Positions 36,563-49,574 of a stretch of 64,000 nucleotides of DNA are shown here, piece after piece. The notes beneath the pieces were generated by a model, which saw only the letters and a list, made by a program, of their open reading frames with translations, was not told where the DNA came from and did no database searches. A program made the translations under genes and the position numbers. The first letter of the stretch is position 1. Each line of letters begins with the position of its first letter. The stretch is from Mesaphorura yosii (Eukaryota; Arthropoda; Collembola; Poduromorpha; Tullbergiidae): NCBI GenBank assembly GCA_009869945.1, contig WIXG01000174.1, positions 1-64,000 of the forward strand, given 5' to 3'.

Positions 36563-36990
36563 TTGCCACTTCCCACCTGCACTTGCGTTGCTGTCATCAC
36601 CGTCGTCGTCGTCATCTCCCAAGAAGATCCTTCTCTTAAAGAACTGTCGTTGTCGTATTTATTTTTTGGTCATAATATTTATGTGCCACGACTCAAAGAC
36701 TTCGCCAGCCTGCGCTGGCTTGGCTTGCGTAATCTTGAAAAGGAAATTAATGGTTTCGAGATAGACGTTAGCTTGAATGTTTCGTTCGCTGCGCTGCGGT
36801 CTGGTCCTGACCTTAAGTCATTATCTGTAATATAATTTATTTAATGATGCTCCCATTAATGGGTTACCTGTTCCAGGTGCAGGCACTCAAACTGTTGGAA
36901 CAAATTCTGGAGGACATAAATTACGACAACCAAAACTTGAATTTGAGGTGTTCGACTCATGCATCGTGGAACTGCGGGCCGAGAAAGTGA
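36563..36990 (+). pseudogene. LRR-like fragment, probably part of an F-box/LRR gene
   Basis: Leucine-rich-repeat spacing is visible: SLKELSLSYLFFGHN, RLKDFASLRWLGLRNLEKEI and GPDLKSLS, followed by a possible intron (about 36829-36875, GTAATA to TTCCAG). After it the frame continues as VQALKLLEQILEDINYDNQN and ends with TGA at 36988-36990. Upstream of about 36530 the frame is closed and I found no start exon or F-box. It may be the 3' part of a broken gene or of a gene whose 5' exons I did not find. It lies 0.5 kb from the next, clearly damaged F-box/LRR sequence. Confidence 0.4.
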
Positions 36991-37524
36991 AAAGCGCCCA
37001 ACACCAAACTCAAACTCACACGCATGATGCACAGGTTGAAGCAGTAATTACCAGGAATAAGCAGTAATGAGCTGAATGGATGGCAGGGCCGCCTCGGATA
37101 AAGAGATAATTGAAATGAATAGTCAGCAGTGATTTATTAACTATTATCATGGAGCAAGACGCTTCGTTTCTCGTCCCAAGAAGAGCTTCATTGTCTGACT
37201 TTCAGAAGGCTTGCATGGTCTGTGACAAGAACAAAGCTGGTGATGAATTTAGGCAGCGTCTGAAATTGGAAGCCCGTGTCTACGGAATCTATAAATGCTT
37301 CGTTACCATATGGTTGACCTGGACCTGTGAACCTCTTGGTTAATTTTGTTAATCATATCACCCACTGACGCGGAGATGAGTCCCAATTTACAAGTAACTA
37401 AACTCTGGGTACTGGACATAACATTAACTTGCTCGACTTCCGAACGCACTGCTAACTTAAAAGTGCGAACTTTATACGAACGTAGTGAAGCTTTAAGTTT
37501 TACTACCAAGTTATCCACATTGTG

Positions 37525-39185
37525 ATGAAAATGGACCCAAATTATGGACAGACGAACTTTCTGTCCCTTCCTCCCGAAATGTACCGCAATATCTTCCGGA
37601 GTCTTTCGTAGGCTGCTCGACAGTCCGCCAGGCTGACTTGCCGGCTCTGGCTTCTCGTAGTCAACGACCTCTAAATGGAAAGTATGACAATCTGCTCCTC
37701 AGAATCTCTGGAGATATGCAAAAACAGTTACTTTAACCGATTGGATCGCCTCGTTGTAAGAAACTTGAAGGAGCCACTACCGATTTACTCGGCACGTCGT
37801 GTCGGCATTCCCGGAGCGAAGATCCTGCATTTACTTGATCGTGTCAGCGAAGCAAAAGTGTTGTGTCTGCTATGCTACTACCTCAAATCATGTCAAGGGT
37901 TATCACTGAATGAGAATTATTTCGCGGATGTCATACAACGTTTCCGCGTTGAAAACTGCTCCGCTAATATCACCAGCTTGTCACTTCGAGTAAGGGGTTA
38001 CATGGTATTCAGTTCACCACTCTCAACTCAAAGAAATATCAAGAGCGCTAATTTATTTATTTCAGATAGAAACGATGGCAGGCTTACTCGGAAAAATACA
38101 ACAACTGCGTTGCGGCATCACCCACAATTTTGCGTTGGCATCTTTCTTGAGAACAGCCAGTTTCCCGAACCTCAAATTTTTGAATGTAATAATAGTAATA
38201 TTCAAACTTGGAGTCAATCGATCCCCCTGCCTTCTATCATGCTTGCGAGTTTCGAGGCCTTTCTCGGCCGGCATGCCGGGTTACTTGGTGTGGCCTCCAC
38301 ATTACTTATTTTGACTCTGAATACTATCCAGCAGTTCGTCAGCTTCAGAAAAGCCGAAACCTTCGTGACTTGACGCTTGTCATTGTTCCAGAATACTTAA
38401 TACTTGAGACTTTACCGGCATGTAAGAAACAATTAGACATTAGGCATTAGAATGCCTCGTATCAAGCCCTGACCGCTGTTTGATTTGCAGATCTCACAGA
38501 GCTTGTGTGCAGTTTTCCAAAGCTCACGATACTGGACTTGGACACGTCTGTGGTGTTTGGGGAAGAACGTGCTGGAGTTCTTCAAGCCACGAGTCAGGTT
38601 TTTGCTACGTTGCTGGCATCACCTCAACCCAAAATCACGACACTAAAGTGTTCCTGTGAAAACAACATTGGCTGGCTTCAGTTGCTGCTCACCTCCAGAG
38701 TGTAACTTTAAGAAACTGCGTGGCTAAGCCAATGCTTTTCAAGCCGTAACTGCCTCAACTCGGGCCGTCAATGCCAAATCTCTTCAGTTTGACTGTTGAA
38801 TTCACACGCCCGGAAAATGATGAGGATGAAGATGGAAATGAAGTTGAAGATGAAAATGAGAACGAAATTCCATTCCCGCTCTCATTTGATTGGATTTCTT
38901 TCTGTGGTTGGTCGCAGAGGCTCCGAAGTTGCAGCGGCTGGAGCTGTTCAGCTGGAATTATTTTCCTACACTCACCAATCTACAAGCAATTTTGCCGGAT
39001 TGCCTCGACTCCAACAATTTAAATTCAGGGCTTCGGAGCACGAAGGTCTGCCTTCGGGATTAGCCGACGAAGTTGTAGAGTGGCTTGGCACATTCCCACC
39101 TGATCAACTCAAAGTCGTTAATAGCAAGAGAAGCTGGACTATGAAGTTAAGTCGTCCATTTAATCAATTTCCTACTACAAATTAG
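37525..39185 (+). pseudogene. F-box/LRR protein pseudogene
   Basis: It starts MKMDPNYGQTNFLSLPPEMY and reads RNIFRSLS, an F-box first half. An in-frame TAG (37609-37611) follows, then AARQSARLTCRLWLLVVNDL, the second half of an F-box, then TAA. Open stretches with leucine-rich spacing come next: NRLDRLVVRNLKEPL and NITSLSLR (donor GTAAGG). A further exon holds IETMAGLLGKIQQLR and ASFPNLKFLN. Later segments hold LRDLTLVIVPEYL, LTELVCSFPKLTILDLDTSV, LQSVTLRNCVAKPML, MPNLFSLTVEF and PKLQRLELFSWNYF. These lie in different frames, with at least two stops and about three frame changes that introns do not explain. F-box proteins act as substrate adaptors of SCF ubiquitin ligases; this copy looks inactive. 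A live gene with unusual small introns is less likely but not excluded. Confidence 0.6.
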
Positions 39186-40850
39186 AATCCATATACACAA
39201 TTTCGCTGTTTAAATGAATCTGATAGCTCCACTAAATTGTTAAAGCAACACAACGCAAGCGTGAAATGATTTGATTAAAATAACAGCCATAAAAATGCAA
39301 CATTTGACCTTCGACTCTAATTGCTACTTTCTGGCGTGTGCGAATGCGAAAATAACTTGCAGTTCAAGGACGATGAGGCTTGCCACTTTGCTTTAAACTC
39401 CCACGCGAGACAAAGCGAAAAGGGAAGCAAACACGAACCTTTCTTATAGTCTGCCGCTGCAGGACTCTTCGTATCAGAAGAGTTTTGATTTCAATTTATT
39501 TTGCACAAAGTAGAATGCGATCAATACTCATCCTGTCTCGTGTCTTTCTTTGTGCACCTTTCATACTTGCTTGAACTTTGACTTTAACCTTTGCTGGAAT
39601 TAGAATTAGAGGACAGTCGACCAGATTTCCATTTCCATGCGTCACACTTCAACTTTCAGCATTGCGACCGTCTCATGAAATGAGGAGGGAGAAACATGAA
39701 TCATGGACCTTGAAAATCTGCAGCTTGTTTGATTTGATCTCTTGAATTCTGAATTCGCAAGTTCCTTCACAACTGTTGATCGTCAATCAATCAGTCTTTT
39801 ACGTCTCTCTATGCAAACATACTTCTTACGTAGACGGATGCATTTAGCATTTCTGTTCGCATTTTTCCAACCCGCACGTACGCCGTACGCCAATCTTGAA
39901 GTATGACGTAAGGGTATGCTCCAGTGAGTTTTTGAGCCGAGCGAGGTTTTGGTTCACAGATTTCCAAGTACTTCACTTGGAAAGAAAGAAAGAAGATCTG
40001 CTGTCTATCGTGTCATCATCACAATGCCATTCGCGAATCGCGATTCGCGATTTGCTAGCTAGTTAATATCTTCCACACATTTCTTTACGTCTACCCTGAC
40101 GCTGCTCGTGCTCGTGTGGAAAGTGGAAGTACAACGTACAATTAACTCCACCACCAGAACCTTGAGCTACATATATTTACTGCTTATTCCAGCAATGCAA
40201 GGGAAAGCACCAGTAGAAAGTAGAGTCAGTCAATGGGTACGCGCCTTACACTGCTGTTCCATACGTTTGATCGATCGCACTTGGCAGAGGGAGGTAACCG
40301 AACAACCAAAGCCAGCGAGCTAGCGGAGAGAAAGCAGGCAGGGAAAAGTACGCGTACGGTAAGGAAGAAAGTGTGAGTAATGCTCTCGCTCGTATTTCTT
40401 GTCCTGCTCTGCTATCGAGCTTGTTTGAAATTAAGAACCGTCTGCTCTCTTTTCCATAAGTTAACCATATTATACGACCTCCTAGGAGTGCAGCGCAGCA
40501 TTGCAGGATAATTTCTCACACGAATGCGAACGCTGGCAGCTGACACCTTGTTAACTCGTTAATTGTAGTCGTTGTGTGTAGATAAGATTATTGTTAATTA
40601 GGAATCTCAGTGTCCAGACTCCGGGCCACACTCCATTGTGATTTGTGATTATATTTACACGTACATAATTTAGTAAGGTCGCTGTTCGCGATTTACTGTT
40701 CGCTGTTCTTCAATCGCCTGTGCTCTGCTGCACTGTGCTTGGCTATTGGCTAATTGGCTTGGCTGGATTCGTATCTGCTCTTCCGTGCCTCTGCCTCCTT
40801 GAGAATCACTCAATTCAGAAATCAGTGACCAAAGATCCAAAGTGGCCAAG
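39186..40850. other. Upstream region of unc-104
   Basis: No coding exon recognised. It probably includes the unc-104 promoter and 5' UTR. It contains a perfect 20-bp palindrome built from TCGCGA units at 40031-40050. Confidence 0.4.
40031..40050. promoter_or_regulatory. Perfect 20-bp TCGCGA palindrome
   Basis: TCGCGAATCGCGATTCGCGA equals its own reverse complement. It contains TCGCGA at both ends and an ATCGCGAT centre. It lies 0.8 kb before the unc-104 start. A protein-binding role is only a guess. Confidence 0.4.
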
Positions 40851-43800
40851 ATGTCTTCGGTAAAGGTGGCGGTGCGTGTCCGCCCATTCAACAATCGCGA
40901 GATTGCTGCGGAGAGTACGTGCATCATCGACATGGAAGGCACAACGACGTACATCACGAACCCAAAGATACCAGGCTCAAAGGAAGGAACGAAAACATTT
41001 AACTACGATCACTCGTACTGGTCTCATGACGTAAGCTGGCTTGCAATTCCTAGCATGGCTAATTAATTACATACGCATTTTGCATAAAGTAAACTATGTT
41101 CTCGTACTGTAATAGCAAAATTCACCAAACTTTGCTGACCAAGCTCAAGTGTACAATGATATTGGGGAAGAAATGCTTCAGCACGCCTTTGAAGGTAACC
41201 ACCTGTGACTTTCGGTGACTTAACGTGTTTTCTGCTGATTCTCATTTTGGTTTACCAAATCGATAACTTTCATTTGTCTTGTTCTGTCATGTAGGTTACA
41301 ATGTTTGCATATTCGCGTATGGCCAGACTGGTGCGGGTAAAAGCTACACAATGATGGGAAAGGCCGAGGAGGAGGGAATCATTCCCCAATTATGCCAAAA
41401 ACTGTTTAAGCACATTTACGCGGAGAAAGATGTTGGAGTGCATTTTTCTGTTGAAGTAAGTCACGATGTGTTATTAATACATAATTACCGAATTCATTAG
41501 AGATTGCAGTTTGCACGTTGCATGCCATGGAAGCACTTGGTTTCTCAATGTGTTACGGGGGAACATAGCGAAAGTTGAATTGTGGAATACAATACAGGTG
41601 TCATACATGGAAATTTACTGTGAACGGGTTCGCGACCTTTTAAACCCACAAAACAAAAATTCCAACCTCAAAGTACGCGAGCATCCGCTACTTGGGCCAT
41701 ACGTCGAAGATTTGTCGAAGCTGGCCGTCACTTCGTACAGGGACATTCATGAGCTCATGGACGAAGGCAACAAGGCTCGAACAGTCGCAGCGACCAACAT
41801 GAACGAAACCTCGTCCCGATCGCACGCAGTCTTCACGATTATATTTACGCAGCAAAAGCACGACACACTCACCAACTTAACTGCGGAAAGAGTGAGTAAA
41901 ATCTCCCTGGTCGATCTGGCTGGCTCGGAGCGTGCAGACTCAACTGGTGCGAAGGGAGTCCGACTCAAGGAAGGTGCAAACATCAATAAAAGTTTGACTA
42001 CTCTGGGAAAAGTCATAAGTGCCCTGGCTGAACAAAGTGCGGTAAGAATACGCTTTACACTTGTGACGATACAAAATGAAAGTGAAAGACGGACGAGATG
42101 ACAATTTTTATTGCCATTTTTATGGCTTCTTCCGAAGGATTGCAATTCAACTCACGTTTATTAGCTCGTCTCGCCTGTTTTAAGCTTGACAAATGATACT
42201 TGAATTCACGTGCGTCATCTTCTTGGCCTTTGTGTAATGCAGTCGTCCAGAAAGAAGAAGAAAGGTGATTTCGTACCATATCGTGACTCCGTATTGACGT
42301 GGCTCTTGCGAGAAAGTCTTGGTGGTAACTCAAAGACTGCAATGATTGCGAACATTTCACCAGCTGACATTAATTATGAAGAAACGCTGTCCACTTTACG
42401 GTAAGTGCTTAATGCTTTATGCAACGCACTGGAATTTGGACAAATGTGAGGACAGGCTCTTTGTTTGGGATACGAAAAATGTGAATTTTAGCAGATGACT
42501 GATAAAGGTACAATGTTACAATGTTACATAATGTTGCAGGTACGCCGACCGTGCGAAACAGATCGTATGCAAAGCCGTTGTTAACGAAGACGCGAATGCG
42601 AAACTGATACGTGAGCTCAAAGATGAAATACGCCGACTGAAAGAGCTCTTGAAACAGGAGGGCATCGAGAACATTGACGAGACTGTGTCAGGGACTCTGC
42701 GTGGCAGGTGCAACTCAACGTCAAGTATTGCGGAAGATGCTGTTGATCAGCTACAAGCGAATGAGAAGCTTATCGCTGGTGAGTTAAACATACAGAGCGG
42801 CGGCTTCCGTATCGCAAGGCTTCGTTACACAAGAGCTTTTATGAATCATCCCAGAGCTGAATGAGACGTGGGAAGATAAGCTGAAGCGAACTGAACAAAT
42901 AAGACTTCAACGCGAGGCTGTGTTTGCCGAGATGGGCGTGGCCGTGAAGGAAGATGGCGGAACTGTCGGAGTGTTCTCTCCGAAGAAGACTCCGCATTTG
43001 GTTAACCTGAATGAAGATCCGTTAATGGCTGAGTGCTTGCTGTATTACATAAAGGAAGGTACCACGCGCGTAGGGAATGGCGAAGGTGAAGATTATGCTC
43101 AGGTATGCTCTAAACCAACTGAGTTAGAAGTGTTAGTCATGATGTCTTGATGCAATAGGACATTCAACTGTATGGTGCATCCATTCTCCCTTCTCACTGC
43201 ATTTTTGAAAATATTGACGGGGTTGTCCGAATAATTCCTGCTTCCGAAGATGCAATCTGCTATGTCAATGGCAGACTCGTTAAGGAACCGACTGAATTAC
43301 ACAGTGGATCAAGAGTTATCCTGGCAAAATCTCATGTCTTTCGATTCACGAATCCAAGCCAGCCTCAACAGCCACACAGAAAGGCGCCAGGCGAGAGCGA
43401 TGGGAGCACTTCTCCAGCTGTGAATTCTGACTGGAACTTCGCACAGATTGAACTTCTCGAGAAGCAAGGTGTGGATTTAAAGCAGGAAATGGAGAAGCGT
43501 CTGGTTTTGCTTGAAGAGCAGTATAAGAAAGAAAAACAGGAGGCTGACGTCCTGTTCGAACAACAGAGAAAGGTTAAACACGACTAAAACATGCTGATTT
43601 GTGGGTCTTTTCTCACGCTTCGTATGCCTTTAGAATTACGAAGCTAAGATCGATGCACTGCAGAAGAAAGTCGAGGAGCAATCAATGAATTTGTCAATGT
43701 ACTCGTCAATGGCGGGTGAAGATTTTCTTGCAGCTGCTCAAGCTGCGGCTTCCCGTTCAATGATTTTGGATGATGACATTTTTGGTAAGTATAGCATGAC

Positions 43801-46800
43801 AAGGACAGCCTTCTATCATAAAATCATGCATTCATACTCGAATTTTCTCTGCTCAGATTCAAACGCTGACTTTATCGAGAACTGGGGCGAGAAAGAGTAC
43901 TCTTTAGCACTAAACGCGTTCAAGAAATGGCGTTATCATCGTTTTACAAGTTTACGCGATGATCTTTGGGGAAATGCCATATTTTTGAAGGAAGCCAATG
44001 CAATTTCTGTCGAATTGAAGAAAAGAGTACGTTCACAGATAGTGAAACGACTTGGGAAATATCATTTATGTGTGGTTCAATTTCAGGTACAATTTCAATT
44101 TACTCTTCTTACCGACACGCTGTACTCCCCATTGCCCCAAGAATTTGCCGCAATCATGCTTGAAGAAGAAGGTTGCAAAACTTTAGTTGGTGTGGAGGTT
44201 CAAGATACTAAGAATGGTGCTTCGCATTACTGGACACTGGAGAAATTGAGGTATTTCCACATAATAAGCTGCTACTACTGTACTGTAACGTAATGTGCTG
44301 AAATAGGCTGAACTGGAACTGCTTGCTGCTTTGTAATTAACTTCTTTCACAAGCTAGTTTAAGATACCCGTCAAGACTCTCATTTCTCATGCCTTTCCTC
44401 TCTTACGCTGGAGTTCTGAAACTTTGGAGCAAATAAACTCAAAGACAGTGAGTATATTTCTTCAAAACAACTAGTACCGTGAAAGTAACTAGACTTTTAA
44501 ATCTTTAACTTCATTTCTGCTATGCTGAAAGTCTCTTCCTTAGTTTTGCTTGAACGACTGGACTTCTTGCGTTTTTCTTAACGCTTTTGTGGCACTCAGT
44601 ACAAGGTTTATTGTTAAAGACAAACGTGTATATGTTTTATGTAGACATCGAGTGGAATTAATGAGAGAAAGGATGAGCAGTGACGAGTTTTGGGGTACTT
44701 TTGACAGCGATGATCCAGAAGCCGCTGATAGGTGGGTTTATTCTGAATAAATCCAAACTGATAAAGTGCGCTTTACCCATTGGCGGCATCGTTTTCACTC
44801 TTTGAAAATTAGTGCAAAGCCTCCAAGCAGCTTGCTTTATTTGAATTCTTTGGCCATCAAGTGATTAATTTCTGTACTTTCATTGAACAGGCATCGATTG
44901 GAACAAATGCGAGAATTGTACAGTAATGAAGACTCTCCACCATCCCCAGACTCTTCTTCCCCTCCTGGCGACCCGTTCTACGATCGATTTCCGTGGTTTC
45001 GGTTGATCGGACGTGCGTATGTGTATTTGAGTAACCTCTTCTACCCGGTACCATTAACACACAAAGTTCCAATTGTAAACGTAAGTTTCTTATCCTTACT
45101 TCTACTTATTACCTATCTAATCAACCTAGTTCCTAGTAGAATCCTAGTTTGAGTACTGAACAGGTTGAAACCTGCTCTTTGTTTATTTTCCGATTCTTTG
45201 TTCTTTGCAGCTTCACGGGGACGTGAAAGGTTACTTGCAAATATCTGTGGAATCAAACTCCAGTAGCAATGGAGTCATCGACAGCAATTGTGTCGACCCT
45301 CTCAATGCTCCCATCGTAAAACTGTCGAGAGTCTGCTTCGAAGACGGTGGTCACAGCCCGTATTTTACGTGCAATAACTCGCAAGATGGAATTCCACAAC
45401 ATTTACAGATTGGAAGCGATTTTAAATTTAAAATTACAGTCAGCAAAGCGTACGCAATTGAACCAGATTTCTCAGATGTATTTTGCCAATTCAGGTAAGG
45501 AAACAAACCACAGTCTCATATTCCTTGTCCCAAGCCCCAATGTAACACTTCATTTGGACTGTTGAATTGTCTTTCAGATTTTTACACCAAAGCGACGAAA
45601 CATTTTCTACGGAACCAGTCAAGAATACTGTTGGAGTTCCAACAAGTTTTTCATTCTCACAAAACGTAAGGACTCGACAAATTCCTCCTAAAATGATTTC
45701 AAATCACACTTTTTTATCTGTCCTGTGTTATTTGCAGATCATAACTGAAGTCTCAAGTAGTTTTATAGACTACATAAAGTCTCAACCGATTTTATTCGAA
45801 GTATTTGGACATTATCACCTCCATCCATTGCATAAGGATGCGAAACAAGAAGTCAGGTGAGAATCGCATCGTTTGTCATTCATTCGTGCTGCGTCTGTTA
45901 CAAAGGACACTGGCAAATTCTTGCTTATCTATTTTCAAAGTACTGGAACTCCAAGACATGCACCTCCACGCCGGCTTCAACTTCCACCAGGTATTCCGAT
46001 CTCGGCGCCAGTTCGTTCGTCACGGTTTACACCGCTTCCACAACTCACTTCGCCAACCACGTCACACGTTGCAAAAAAGATTGACCTGCTAGTGTGGTTT
46101 GAGATTTGTGAGCTGGCACCAAGTGGCGAATATGTTCCATGCACCGTCACTCACGGTGATACGCTTCCGTGTCGTGGTGTCTTCATCCTTCATCAAGGAC
46201 TTCAGCGAAGGATCCGCATCACAATTGCACATGAATCAGATGAAGACGTGAAATGGCGGGATGTGCGAGAGGTTTTAATAGGTAAGATTCGCCAGTTGAA
46301 TTACAATTCGGATCCCTGAACGAGAAGGACCAATTATTGGCTATTTGGAAATTGCAGGGCGACTGAGGACGACTCCGGAATCTGATGATGAAGATGAGAA
46401 TGTTCTTTCGCTTGGTCTGTTTCCTGGAGAGTACTTGGAATGTCTTGGCGAAGACAGGAGTCTATTCCGTTTCGAAGCAGCGTGGGATTCGAGCCTGCAC
46501 AATTCTCCATTGCTAAATAGGACAACACCGTCAAATGAGAACGTTTACCTCACAGTATCAGCATACGTGGACGTAAGATTACAGAATGAGAATTTGATTC
46601 TGCTGTGAGTCAGCAATCAGCAAGTCAACTGATGAGACGTCTCACTTTTTAGCTGGATAATTGTGGGATGCCTGCAATCGTGACCAAAGACCTCTCTATC
46701 GTAATTTATGGACGATCGGGCCCAAGAAGCTTAAAGCAACTGTTTACTTCACAGTATTATCGCAACCCTGATGCGAACCGTCTAACTGGATTGTACGAAC

Positions 46801-49574
46801 TAATCCTGAAAAGAGCGTCTGATACCGGCAAGTTGCCTAATCGCGAATTTTTCGAGGCTCCCACATTTTACATTCTAACATATTCTGACGCTACAATTCT
46901 ACAGGCAATCAACGAAGAATCAGACGCGTGCTGGACACATCAAATGCTTACGTTCGAGGTGAAGAAAACTTGTCCGGATGGCGTCCTTTGGGAGATTCAC
47001 TGCTGTTTGACCACCAATGGGAGCTGGAAAAAATCAGTCGGCTTGAGCAAGTTGAGAAAGTCCGGCACGCGCTGCTTTTACGTGAAGCGCTAGGCGGTGG
47101 ACTTGCGGAGAATAATATTCCAAAGCAGGTGGCTATCACAGTGAACATGACTGGCTGCTGGAGCAGCAAAGAAGAAAAGGTAGGCACACAATTATTTAGA
47201 AAATGTAGGATTCTTGAAGCTGTTGCGAGCACATAACCGGTTTTCTCACCGGTATGATGATAAGCATTGCGTGCTGATTCGCATTCCGTTGTAAAATTTG
47301 AGAAGAATAAGAAATATTAGTGATTCTGTGAAAGTTGGTTTGTTTTCATCTCTGTATCTTTTTTCAGGAATTTGTGAATCTCGCCGCTCGTGACGGACGG
47401 ATTCCCGTGCGCACTGGTTCTGTCGGGAGCGCCACTGACGAGACACCTTTGACACAGAGAGAAAAAGATTTACTCATGAAATTTGTGAAATTAATGCAAG
47501 GAAGAGTTGGTTTAGCTGCGCTGGGCCAGAAAGTACGTTTGTCTGATTTTACTCATTCTGTCACTCGCTCAACCAAATCATACTTGACTTTCGTTTTAAT
47601 TTCAGGAGCCTGACATTTTGTTGAATTTGACTCCGTGTGAAGACGGCCCTGCGCGATCGATGACCCCTTCTCCAAGCCAAGAGTACGTGCCACACGCTAT
47701 TTGATCTTAAATTCTACGATGTTTGACTATAGGTTCTTGTTGACTTTCAGTTTCAATCAGCCGCAGGCTGAACGTCCACGAAGTCTCATAATAAGTAATA
47801 ACCTAGGCCCAGCATACCCATCACCTTCTGGAGGAGGCAGCACTTGTACTAGCACCAAAACGCCGTCTCCGTCAATGGATTATTTCCTTTACATTCCAGG
47901 TTGGTACAGGTTACATTCCAGGTTCCAGGTAGTAATATACCTACCCTAACAAGAATTTTATTATTACAATTGTCGATATTTATTGAGGACAATTACCTAG
48001 CTAGATCAAGTTGTACATTTTTTACGAATTAGTGAAATCATGTGGTTTGTTTCTTGAAGTTAACAAGTTGTAAGACTTTTGCAACAAAGAATGTCGACCA
48101 ATTCTTCTCAGGTTTATAGTAATAGTTAGTTGTATAGTTTAGTATTGCCTTTAAGTAATCAACCGTGTATTGTGTTTACATTCCAGAGATTGAAGAAGTG
48201 CGAATCTCGCCTATAATTAGTCGAAGGGGTTACATACACATTTGCGACGATCGCCGTGGTGTTTGGAGAAAGCGCTGGACAATTGTCAGAAGACCCCACG
48301 TTTTTCTGTTTCGCGACGAGAAAGATCCAGTGGAAAGGAACGTTATAAATCTAACGAATTCACAAGTTATATTCGATCCTGGTAAGTTGAAATTAAATTA
48401 GTATGGTAGAATTCTTGTAACTGGGGGACTTCATAAGCCCATGTGTTTTGCAGAGACTGAAGGACCTCTTGCCAACGCATTTACGTAAGACCGAATTGTA
48501 GCAAATTTGGAGTTTGGACGAGCTGACTAATTGGATATAAAACTGTATTTTAGGGTTGTGACTCGTGAACGACGATATACTCTTCAACCACCGGTTGACA
48601 AAGATGTTCAAGACTGGTAAGACATTTTATCGATCTCCTTTTATTCATCAAAGTTCGGTTAGTGAATTTCGAAACTGTTTAGAGAACGAAATTAAGTATG
48701 AAGGTAACGTATTTAAGGTAACAAGAAGTAAGATAATTTCAACACGGGAAGTTAATTTAAGGCAAAGTTACGCAAGTTAAGGTAGGTAGTATCATAAGGC
48801 TTAACTTAAGAGATACTGCTCGCCAATTCCGTCTTCAATTTCTTGGACTCCAACGGATTCTGGATAGTTTTTTCGTCCAAATGCCATTTACCGAAGTGTT
48901 GCCGTTTTCTTGGGTTATGATCTTTGGAACAATTTGCCACCGCACAGATTAATGGGATATTTTTCATAGCTGACTTGACAATATTGCGTTTTAAATTTGG
49001 CATCAGTGTATGCGCGTTAGAACATTCAATTTTTTTGTTCATCATTTTCCAATTTGCCCTGATCTTCGAATCATCCATTAGTTCACCAAAGCTGCCAAAT
49101 GCCTGACAAATGATAAAAAACTGTATGCAAGACTCCCTCATTAAATTCAAATAGAATCATGGCTGTAACTCCACTTACAATCCAGTAGGCTTCTGCTTTA
49201 TCCAAGTCTTCAGCACATTTATACACTTCTCTACGCACTTCGTAAGCGATTGTGTCCCCAGATGCCAATTTGTATGTACCATCCATCTGTAATGTACTAA
49301 TGAATTACTTTTACTACTTAATCTCTAATGTATGTAATGTCTCTTAATCTCTTGTTAGGTTGTATGCCATCAATCCTCTTCTTGCTGGACAAATTAGGTA
49401 GGCAATGCCTTCAAAATTTCGTCACGCAATCCTCCGCGTGTCTGCATTGAATATTGCGTTCTTGTTTCCAGATCTCGATTATCACATGCACAAAAATCAG
49501 CAGCTGCTTCCGGTACAAACACTGCTGCCGCCTCCTCAGCGACTTCACCTCTTCAGGAAGGGCAATCAGATTGA
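40851..49574 (+). CDS. unc-104: Kinesin-3 motor unc-104 / KIF1A
   Basis: A plus-end microtubule motor that carries synaptic-vesicle precursors and dense-core vesicles. The motor domain begins [18 protein letters not shown]. It has P-loop GQTGAGKS (about 41330), switch [14 protein letters not shown], switch [10 protein letters not shown], a Lys-rich K-loop (SSRKKKKGD, about 42243) and a neck with coiled coil. A FHA domain follows ([28 protein letters not shown], about 43070-43370). Next are coiled coils, then the KIF1B/DUF3694 region ([59 protein letters not shown]). The C-terminal PH domain is at 48187-49397 ([18 protein letters not shown], then [15 protein letters not shown]). The final exon, 49472-49574, gives [14 protein letters not shown] and ends QSD. 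About 25 exons; the gene is complete. The penultimate intron (48617-49358) hosts an antisense gene. Confidence 0.97.
44645..44731 (+). other. unc-104: Symmetric 87-nt exon of unc-104, duplicated-start cassette
   Basis: The exon is bounded by ATGTAG and GTGGGT, is 29 codons long in phase 2, and begins [10 protein letters not shown]. The next exon (44891 on) begins HRLEQMREL in the same phase. Kinesin-3 proteins have a single such segment after LEKLR (for example RLELMREM), so either exon can follow LEKLR in frame. The extra residues ([19 protein letters not shown]) are acidic. A cassette or alternative exon is the likely reading. Confidence 0.65.
48806..49286 (-). CDS. Nested two-exon gene in an unc-104 intron, function unknown
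   Basis: On the strand opposite unc-104, exon 49286-49179 (36 codons, [20 protein letters not shown] onward) ends at a perfect GTAAGT donor. After a 76-bp intron with a pyrimidine-rich TTTGTCAG acceptor, exon 49102-48806 continues in phase 0 ([20 protein letters not shown]) to TAA. The 134-residue product is hydrophilic and charged, with four Cys, a basic C-terminal half and no signal peptide or membrane segment. I do not recognise it. The first ATG follows ATTACAG directly, so a further 5' exon is possible. The whole frame lies inside the 742-bp penultimate intron of unc-104 and therefore depends on transcription of the opposite strand. Chance frames with matching splice sites cannot be ruled out. 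Confidence 0.5.
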
